DNA of 64,000 nucleotides from Silurus meridionalis (lineage: Eukaryota; Chordata; Actinopteri; Siluriformes; Siluridae). The stretch is from contig NC_060885.1 in NCBI RefSeq assembly GCF_014805685.1, positions 28,190,132-28,254,131 of the forward strand, given 5' to 3'. Both the position numbers and the translations under genes were made by a program. How positions within the stretch are numbered: position 1 is the stretch's first letter; each line of letters begins with the position of its first letter. A model generated the notes under the pieces. It made no database searches, was not told the origin of the DNA, and saw nothing but the letters and a program-made list of their open reading frames with translations. This document shows, piece after piece, positions 62,429 to 64,000 of this stretch.

Positions 62429-62859
62429 GACGGGCATCAGGGCTATGTTTGCCATTGCCAGCCAGGGTTTGTGGGCAAACACTGTGAGATGCAGCAGAGT
62501 GTGTGTGTGAGCTCGCTGTGTCATAACGGGGGTCAGTGTCGCACCACACATACTGGCTATGAGTGTCAGTGTGTGAGAGGGTACACAGGGACACACTGCG
62601 AGGTGAGGAAAACCCCCCCTCCCTTTCTCTCTCCATCTCATTCTTCTTATTTTTCTCTTTCTCCTGTTCTGTGTAACGTCATTATCTGATGTCTGGTCTC
62701 CGGTGCAGGTGCAGGTGGATCCATGTGATCCGAACCCATGTGTAAATAAAGCTCAGTGCCACGCCCTGCAGTCGGGCTTCTACTGCGAGTGTGCTGACGG
62801 TTACGAGGGCAGAACGTGCGCCGAGCTGACGGACCACTGCAAGATCACGTCATGCCGAG
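36473..62859 (+). CDS. jag2: Jagged-2-type Notch ligand (5' part, 13 exons)
   Basis: Joined exons 36473-36535, 37230-37559, 49322-49382, 55208-55462, 55735-55795, 58485-58615, 58920-59039, 59160-59273, 59606-59719, 60489-60602, 62232-62278, 62429-62602, 62709-62859; frame is continuous over about 578 residues and the gene runs off the right edge (family length about 1200). Seen: hydrophobic signal peptide, N-terminal MNNL/C2 region with CLKEYQ and [11 protein letters not shown] domain with [20 protein letters not shown], then EGF1-9 and the start of EGF10. JAG2 rather than JAG1 is favoured by EAWDWDN, LIER and the neighbouring BRF1. In the known family it is a single-pass membrane ligand activating Notch on adjacent cells. 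The start ATG is fixed by an in-frame TGA at 36455. The teleost a/b paralogue is undetermined. Confidence 0.93.
36536..37229. other. jag2: JAG2 intron 1
   Basis: 694-bp intron, AT-rich, no repeat or exon recognised. Confidence 0.75.
37230..37559 (+). CDS. jag2: JAG2 exon 2: MNNL/C2 region
   Basis: 110 codons: [48 protein letters not shown] and IIPFQFAWP. This is the N-terminal Notch/lipid-binding C2 fold of Jagged proteins. Acceptor ttttcctgcag; donor gtaagt leads into an ATCC repeat. Confidence 0.95.
37574..37815. repeat. (ATCC)n tetranucleotide repeat
   Basis: About 240 bp of ATCC with ATCT and ATTC variants, 15 bases after the JAG2 exon 2 donor. Confidence 0.95.
37845..38362 (+). mobile_element. 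Nonautonomous hAT-like element, copy 1
   Basis: Starts CAGAGATACCTAAAGTACAC and ends near GTACTTTCCATCTATG, resembling an inverted pair. The inside shares CACTGGTAACTGGACCT, AATGAATGTATCCAGGCTGA and ACACAAGCAGAGAAAAGA with 46890-47522. Confidence 0.7.
38369..38478. repeat. (ATCT)n(GTCT)n(GTCC)n tetranucleotide repeat
   Basis: Successive blocks of related tetramers, about 110 bp. Confidence 0.95.
39178..39229. repeat. (CA)n microsatellite
   Basis: CA tract. Confidence 0.95.
39308..39500. repeat. (TC)n repeat with duplicated interruptions
   Basis: About 190 bp TC, broken twice by TTTTGTTTCTCTATTACTC-type inserts (39349-39368 and 39442-39461), showing a roughly 93-bp duplication within the tract. 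Confidence 0.9.
40363..40400. repeat. (CA)n microsatellite
   Basis: Pure CA. Confidence 0.95.
40561..40619. repeat. (AT)n microsatellite
   Basis: About 59 bp alternating AT. Confidence 0.95.
41472..42391 (+). repeat. 10-11-bp satellite, forward arm
   Basis: Tandem variants of ACTCTCACATA, ACCCTCACGTA and GCTCTCACGTA. Continues to 43798-43920 after the Tc1 insertion. Confidence 0.92.
42392..43797 (+). mobile_element. Complete but dead Tc1-like transposon
   Basis: 1406 bp, flanked by TA on both sides (42390-42391, 43798-43799). Ends are inverted copies: CTGTGAGGAAAATAAGTATT at the left and AATACTTATTTTCCTCACTG at the right, with long subterminal similarity (phrases TTGCAAGTTCTCCCACTTAG and GTGCATGTCCACTGTGAGAG recur inverted). 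Encodes a Tc1 transposase that is broken. Confidence 0.93.
42570..43573 (+). pseudogene. Tc1-like transposase pseudogene
   Basis: Seen: HTH region [40 protein letters not shown], then first catalytic block [12 protein letters not shown] small deletion near 43030 shifts the frame, and a TAG follows at about 43066-43068. Downstream in the +1 frame: [13 protein letters not shown], second catalytic block [12 protein letters not shown], and [14 protein letters not shown], where the third catalytic residue, Glu in NPIEN of Tc1 transposases, is Lys. So at least three independent defects. Family: DD34E cut-and-paste transposases acting at TA sites. The 5' start is uncertain because the upstream reading frame runs into the terminal repeat. 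Confidence 0.9.
43798..43920 (+). repeat. Satellite, forward arm continued
   Basis: Same units as 41472-42391, resuming at the TA duplicated by the Tc1 insertion. Confidence 0.92.
43921..44322 (-). repeat. Satellite, inverted arm
   Basis: Units read GAGAGTTATGT, GAGGGTTATGT, GAGAGCTGCGT: exact reverse complements of the forward units, organised in higher-order blocks of roughly 40-50 bp. Confidence 0.92.
44323..44425 (+). repeat. Satellite, second forward piece
   Basis: Orientation switches back (GGTAACTCTCATGCAGC) and the array decays by 44425. Confidence 0.85.
44659..44696. repeat. (GT)n microsatellite
   Basis: Pure GT; another at 44767-44798. Confidence 0.95.
45240..45295. repeat. (CA)n microsatellite
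   Basis: Abuts the left end of a MITE-like element. Confidence 0.95.
45296..46094. mobile_element. Nonautonomous hAT-like element D, copy 1
   Basis: Ends TAGGGGTGTAAC and CATTACACCTCTA are inverted partners. Interior shares AAAGATATGATCTACTTAAC and TGTTCTACTTATT with 61025-62169. No transposase frame. Confidence 0.75.
46097..46129. repeat. (CA)n microsatellite
   Basis: Abuts the right end of element D copy 1. Confidence 0.9.
46500..46880. repeat. Degenerate minisatellite (CAGTACTTGACTCCTCAC)n
   Basis: Irregular units around ACCAGTACTTGACTCCTCA, starting with CTGCACCCCAGGCTTTCTCACC, which resembles a Tc1 transposase segment seen at 31828-31850. Confidence 0.8.
46890..47522 (+). mobile_element. 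Nonautonomous hAT-like element, copy 2
   Basis: Starts CAGAGATGGCAAAAGTACAC and ends AGTATAGTCTTCCCATCTCTG-like inverted sequence. Contains an internal TTATC pentamer expansion (47216-47341). Sister of 37845-38362. Confidence 0.75.
47216..47341. repeat. (TTATC)n pentanucleotide repeat
   Basis: About 25 units, inside the hAT-like element. Confidence 0.95.
47523..47590 (+). mobile_element. Tc1-like 3' terminal fragment
   Basis: CCCAGAAGAGTTATTATAAC, ATGGTCAGGTGTCTACAAAC and TTGCCATATAGTGCA resemble the last part of a common fish Tc1 family, separated from a matching transposase-derived start at 46500 by the minisatellite and the hAT-like element. Confidence 0.5.
47985..48223. mobile_element. 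Element D, 3' fragment (copy 3)
   Basis: CATTTTATTTAAA, AAACCATGAATTTTGTATAC and CATTACACCCCTA match the right part of 61025-62169. Confidence 0.65.
48530..48569. repeat. Perfect 13-bp inverted repeat
   Basis: ACTTACGATGGAG at 48530-48542 and CTCCATCGTAAGT at 48557-48569, with a 14-base spacer. Confidence 0.9.
48773..48903. repeat. (CA)n(CACT)n microsatellite
   Basis: CA to 48836, then CACT/CTCA units. Confidence 0.95.
49076..49157. repeat. (GT)n microsatellite
   Basis: About 82 bp with one CT interruption. Confidence 0.95.
49219..49281. repeat. (GT)n upstream of JAG2 exon 3
   Basis: Ends about 40 bases before the acceptor of exon 3; a pyrimidine tract intervenes. Confidence 0.95.
49322..49382 (+). 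CDS. jag2: JAG2 exon 3 ([20 protein letters not shown])
   Basis: Small exon matching R.(F/Y)TL(I)VEAWDWDND of JAG2; JAG1 has a different residue pattern after EAWD. Flanked by GT (upstream) and CA (downstream) microsatellites. Confidence 0.95.
49394..49434. repeat. (CA)n after JAG2 exon 3
   Basis: Begins 12 bases after the exon 3 donor. Confidence 0.95.
49612..49841. repeat. (TG)n / (CA)n(CG)n / (TG)n mosaic
   Basis: TG runs at 49622-49651 and 49796-49840 surround CA-rich runs (49692-49792) that include ACACACGCGCGCGCGCATGC. TG and CA blocks are mutually complementary. Confidence 0.92.
50040..50155 (+). repeat. Dispersed repeat family C, copy 2
   Basis: CAGCTGTTATAGGAAACAAA followed by TCGACACC, preceded by GTTGCTAAGGAAACG; compare 26040-26400. 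Confidence 0.55.
50163..50460. mobile_element. Possible nonautonomous pogo/Tigger-like element
   Basis: Left end TACAGTCAACCCCAGATAAT and right end AACTAGGGGACCATTGTA are roughly inverted with TA at both ends. No coding frame. Assignment is tentative. Confidence 0.4.
50494..52269 (+). repeat. 29-bp minisatellite array
   Basis: Roughly 60 units of consensus ACATGGTCAGAGTCAGTGAT plus CCGACTCCT, with some 24-28-bp units. Variant patterns repeat at an offset of exactly 716 bp. Confidence 0.95.
52281..52430 (+). repeat. 150-bp duplicated segment, copy A
   Basis: ACCTTATTCAAACTGTACTT through ATGCAGTCTCAGATCTCA, nearly identical to 53453-53605. Interrupts the minisatellite. Confidence 0.9.
52431..52635 (+). 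repeat. 29-bp minisatellite, decayed outer part
   Basis: Further units (GAATCAGTGATCTGACTCC) more diverged than the main array. Confidence 0.9.
52770..52826. repeat. (CA)n microsatellite
   Basis: Pure CA, about 56 bp. Confidence 0.95.
53453..53605 (+). repeat. 150-bp duplicated segment, copy B
   Basis: Partner of 52281-52430, outside the minisatellite. Confidence 0.9.
54835..55165 (+). repeat. Dispersed repeat family C, copy 3
   Basis: GTTGTAGGAAACTAATCAAA, GGAGACTCCTTCCACTGAAC, GAGCTGTTACTATAGAAACG and CAAACTAATCAAAACC. Ends about 40 bases before JAG2 exon 4. Confidence 0.6.
55208..55462 (+). CDS. jag2: JAG2 exon 4: end of C2 region and DSL domain
   Basis: Encodes [26 protein letters not shown], then the DSL cysteine pattern through [26 protein letters not shown] and [10 protein letters not shown]. 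The DSL domain is the receptor-binding module of Notch ligands. Donor gtatgt at 55463. Confidence 0.96.
55688..55728. repeat. (GT)n at JAG2 exon 5 acceptor
   Basis: Ends 6 bases before the exon. Confidence 0.95.
55735..55795 (+). CDS. jag2: JAG2 exon 5: EGF1 first half
   Basis: Reads [20 protein letters not shown] and ends with two bases of a codon that becomes Met (AT|G) where I recall Arg in JAG1/JAG2. Donor gtaagt at 55796. The acceptor (gtgagatag) directly follows a GT run. Confidence 0.93.
56115..56163. repeat. (TA)n microsatellite
   Basis: Alternating TA, next to the Tc1 fragment. Confidence 0.95.
56165..56500 (+). mobile_element. Tc1-like 5' half remnant
   Basis: AAAATAACTCAACATACAG and GAGTACACCCTAAGTGATAA are terminal-region phrases, followed by a start-like frame [20 protein letters not shown], a stop, then [10 protein letters not shown], the transposase N-terminal HTH. 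Truncated by a CA repeat. Confidence 0.75.
56505..56850. repeat. Degenerate (CA)n tract
   Basis: CA-rich with CTCACATCTCATACACA units; pure CA at 56679-56729. Confidence 0.9.
56907..56958. repeat. (GT)n microsatellite
   Basis: Pure GT followed by short GA. Confidence 0.95.
57440..58163. mobile_element. Nonautonomous hAT-like element (low certainty)
   Basis: GATTCACATCAATGCATCTG near the left and ATGCAAATCGCATTGACC, GATGCACATCCCTA at the right are partly inverted partners. Interior non-coding. Confidence 0.4.
58185..58345 (+). repeat. Dispersed repeat family C, copy 4
   Basis: GCTGTTGTAGGAAACCCATC followed further on by GAACTGAAAACTCCTTCCA. Confidence 0.45.
58415..58476. repeat. (GT)n at JAG2 exon 6 acceptor
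   Basis: Ends 8 bases before the exon (then TGCTGCAG). Confidence 0.95.
58485..58615 (+). CDS. jag2: JAG2 exon 6: EGF1 end and EGF2
   Basis: Reads [38 protein letters not shown]; the two atypical short EGF repeats that follow DSL in Jagged proteins. GT run of about 60 bp upstream, then ttgctgcag. Confidence 0.95.
58920..59039 (+). CDS. jag2: JAG2 exon 7: EGF3
   Basis: [17 protein letters not shown], then [14 protein letters not shown]: a full six-cysteine EGF repeat with an O-fucose consensus (CVNGGTC). Acceptor ctcttggacag, donor gtgagg. Confidence 0.95.
59103..59144. repeat. (GT)n before JAG2 exon 8
   Basis: Ends 15 bases before the acceptor AG end. Confidence 0.95.
59160..59273 (+). CDS. 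jag2: JAG2 exon 8: EGF4
   Basis: [18 protein letters not shown], then [14 protein letters not shown]. One EGF repeat per 114-bp exon, 1 base of a split codon at each end. O-fucose consensus CANGGTC present. Confidence 0.95.
59529..59584. repeat. (GT)n before JAG2 exon 9
   Basis: Pure GT, ending 21 bases before the exon. Confidence 0.95.
59606..59719 (+). CDS. jag2: JAG2 exon 9: EGF5 (calcium-binding type)
   Basis: [19 protein letters not shown], then [19 protein letters not shown] fits the calcium-binding EGF consensus. Acceptor catag lies just after a GT run. Confidence 0.95.
59720..60488. other. jag2: JAG2 intron 9
   Basis: GT runs near 59731-59753 and a GA tract (60293-60328); nothing else recognised. 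Confidence 0.75.
60489..60602 (+). CDS. jag2: JAG2 exon 10: EGF6 (calcium-binding type)
   Basis: [44 protein letters not shown] is a Jagged signature. DVNEC fits the calcium-binding consensus. Donor gtcagt. Confidence 0.95.
60603..62231. other. jag2: JAG2 intron 10
   Basis: An AAT trinucleotide tract (60693-60735) and the nonautonomous element at 61025-62169. Confidence 0.75.
61025..62169. mobile_element. Nonautonomous hAT-like element D, copy 2 (longest)
   Basis: Left TAGGGGTGTATGGTACACAA and right TTTGTGTACTGTTTCACCCCTA are inverted partners over about 25 bases. 1145 bp, AT-rich, with a GT expansion inside (61438-61494) that is absent from copy 1. No transposase. Confidence 0.8.
62232..62278 (+). 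CDS. jag2: JAG2 exon 11: EGF7 first half
   Basis: 47-bp exon reading [23 protein letters not shown] matches the unusual short first loop of EGF7 in Jagged. Donor gtgagt. Confidence 0.92.
62397..62426. repeat. (GT)n forming JAG2 exon 12 acceptor
   Basis: The GT run is followed immediately by the acceptor AG at 62427-62428. Confidence 0.95.
62429..62602 (+). CDS. jag2: JAG2 exon 12: EGF7 end and EGF8
   Basis: [19 protein letters not shown] followed by [14 protein letters not shown] and [11 protein letters not shown]. The acceptor AG sits directly at the end of a GT run (about 15 repeats, then ag). Donor gtgagg. Confidence 0.94.
62709..62859 (+). CDS. jag2: JAG2 exon 13: EGF9 and start of EGF10
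   Basis: [29 protein letters not shown], then [10 protein letters not shown]. Two tandem acceptors (ggtgcag at 62708 and 62714) would include or skip two residues; the first keeps family spacing. The next exon lies beyond the window. Confidence 0.92.
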
Positions 62860-62904
62860 GTGAAAACTCACGCCGACGTGACCAATAATGGATCCTGATA
62901 GGTC

Positions 62905-63580
62905 CAAAGGTGTCGATTCCTTTCCTACAACAGAAGCTCAGACACATGATAATAAGAATGCGCTCCCTCTAACATGTTATCAGTGGTGGTCATGTGGTAA
63001 TGAAGTAAATATAATCCGTTACATAAGTAGCTTTTTTTAGTAGATTTTGCAAAATAAGTCGTTCCTTTTTATTTTTGAGTAGAAAAAACTGAACTGGTCA
63101 ATCAGGGCAAAGCGCATGCTCTGTTTTGAACTTGTTTTGATTGGCGCTTGGTGGTATCTACTTATCACCAGCATACAGTTCGGCGTCAGTTCAACAGGAA
63201 GCAGAACATTTAGAGAGTAATAAATGATGGAACAAACTCCTGACTCGAACTTGCCACAACACCTGTGGCCTCATTTGTGTGTGCCATAATAAATCATAGT
63301 ACTTTGGATACTTGAGTGCATTTGGAGGTCAATACTTTTAATAAAGTGTAAGTTTAAATGGAGCACTTTTACTTGTACTGGAGTCATATTTTACCTACAG
63401 TACCTACTTTAACTTAACTACATGTATTGTGTACTTAATCCACCACTGACACATTATACAGATATACAGTTCTGTGTAAGTTTTCTGTAAGGAGACCTTC
63501 ATGTAACGTGTGGAAGGAGTCTCCTGTTTCAGTTCTTTGCAACAGGTCAGGACAGAGGAGTTCACACTTCCTGGCCATGT
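62905..63580 (-). repeat. Dispersed repeat family C, inverted copy split by a hAT-like element
   Basis: GTGTCGATTCCTTTCCTACA on one side (62910-62932) and GTGGAAGGAGTCTCCTG (63510-63526) on the other are the reverse of family C phrases; the element at 62981-63448 sits between. Confidence 0.5.
62981..63448. mobile_element. Short hAT-like element with 9-bp inverted ends
   Basis: CAGTGGTGG at 62981-62989 and CCACCACTG at 63440-63448; interior shows TTACTTGTACTGGAGTC and ACTTAACTACATGTATTGTG as in such elements. Flanking 8-mers are only similar (CATGTTAT, CACATTAT). 468 bp, no coding frame. Confidence 0.7.
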
Positions 63581-64000
63581 GACAAGTTTGGATTTTTGTT
63601 GTTATTGATTAATTACTAATTAATTGCTAAGTAACTACTAATTAAATCATGTATTAATTTGAGAGAAGAAAATGATTTCTGTCTAGGAAACAATTGTTTA
63701 TAGCTGCTATAATAGAAATATAGAAATATGAAGTCTTTCATCAGCATTCAGTGACCATAAATGTAATCATAAATGGACAAAAAATTCATAATTATTTAAT
63801 GAAGACATTACAATCCCCACAAAATGTGTGAGGTACAAGAAGAATAAAGCGTTGTTTTCAAACCCTGTGGTAGGAAATAATTCCATTGCAGGGTAAATAG
63901 AGTAACCCTGATTCATCACACTGTTTTGTCGCTAATAGTTTAACTACAGCAGCACAGCACAGAGTGTGTTATTCCTGTATGATCTTGATATTGCTGGAGT
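63581..64000. other. jag2: JAG2 intron, right edge
   Basis: AT-rich sequence; no exon or named repeat recognised. Confidence 0.7.

Noticed and set aside
36473..62859. Assignment to JAG1 instead of JAG2
   Set aside because: EAWDWDN after FAWP, the LIER segment and the adjoining BRF1 gene favour JAG2, although [10 protein letters not shown] at the end is somewhat JAG1-like. A phylogeny would decide.

Overview
This is vertebrate nuclear DNA, almost certainly from a teleost fish. Exons are short and interrupted by introns with GT..AG boundaries. Dinucleotide microsatellites are extremely dense. The interspersed repeats (Tc1/mariner copies, hAT-like elements with short inverted ends, tRNA-derived SINEs ending in a 'GTCTGCCAAATG'-type tail, RTE-like LINE 3' ends) are the usual fish set. 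The SINE and Tc1 flavours recall otophysan fish, perhaps a catfish, but that is an inference from memory.

Two protein-coding genes are present, both on the + strand and both cut by the window edges. (1) The 3' part of BRF1 (TFIIIB subunit for RNA polymerase III): 13 coding exons from 2060 to the stop codon at 23141-23143, covering the second cyclin fold, the acidic linker, the TBP/Bdp1-binding homology region and the acidic C-terminus. Its zinc ribbon and first cyclin fold lie to the left of the window. (2) The 5' part of a Jagged-type Notch ligand, best read as JAG2: 13 coding exons from the ATG at 36473 to 62859, covering signal peptide, N-terminal MNNL/C2 region, DSL domain and EGF repeats 1 to 9, with EGF10 just beginning. 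The gene continues past the right edge. As I recall it, BRF1 and JAG2 are same-strand neighbours in mammals too (with NUDT14 between), so this is conserved synteny. No NUDT14 exon was recognised in the 13-kb gap.

Layout: 1-480 CpG-rich promoter-like block; 484-1000 RTE-like LINE fragment; 2060-23143 BRF1 exons and introns (LINE, SINE, Tc1 and mariner remnants); 23144-24180 BRF1 3' UTR; 24200-36050 intergenic (Tc1 remnants, SINEs, microsatellites); 36060-36472 JAG2 promoter/5' UTR with a short upstream ORF; 36473-62859 JAG2. JAG2 intron 2 holds an inverted 10-11-bp satellite interrupted by a dead Tc1 element. Intron 3 holds a 29-bp minisatellite with a 716-bp higher-order duplication.

The two genes are not functionally linked: BRF1 recruits Pol III to tRNA and 5S genes, JAG2 is a membrane ligand for Notch. 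I found no convincing new multi-gene system. The most interesting signals are structural: GT repeats placed directly at many splice acceptors, the inverted satellite, the higher-order minisatellite, Z-DNA/cruciform-prone tracts near exons, and a CpG/NRF1 promoter-like block at the left edge.
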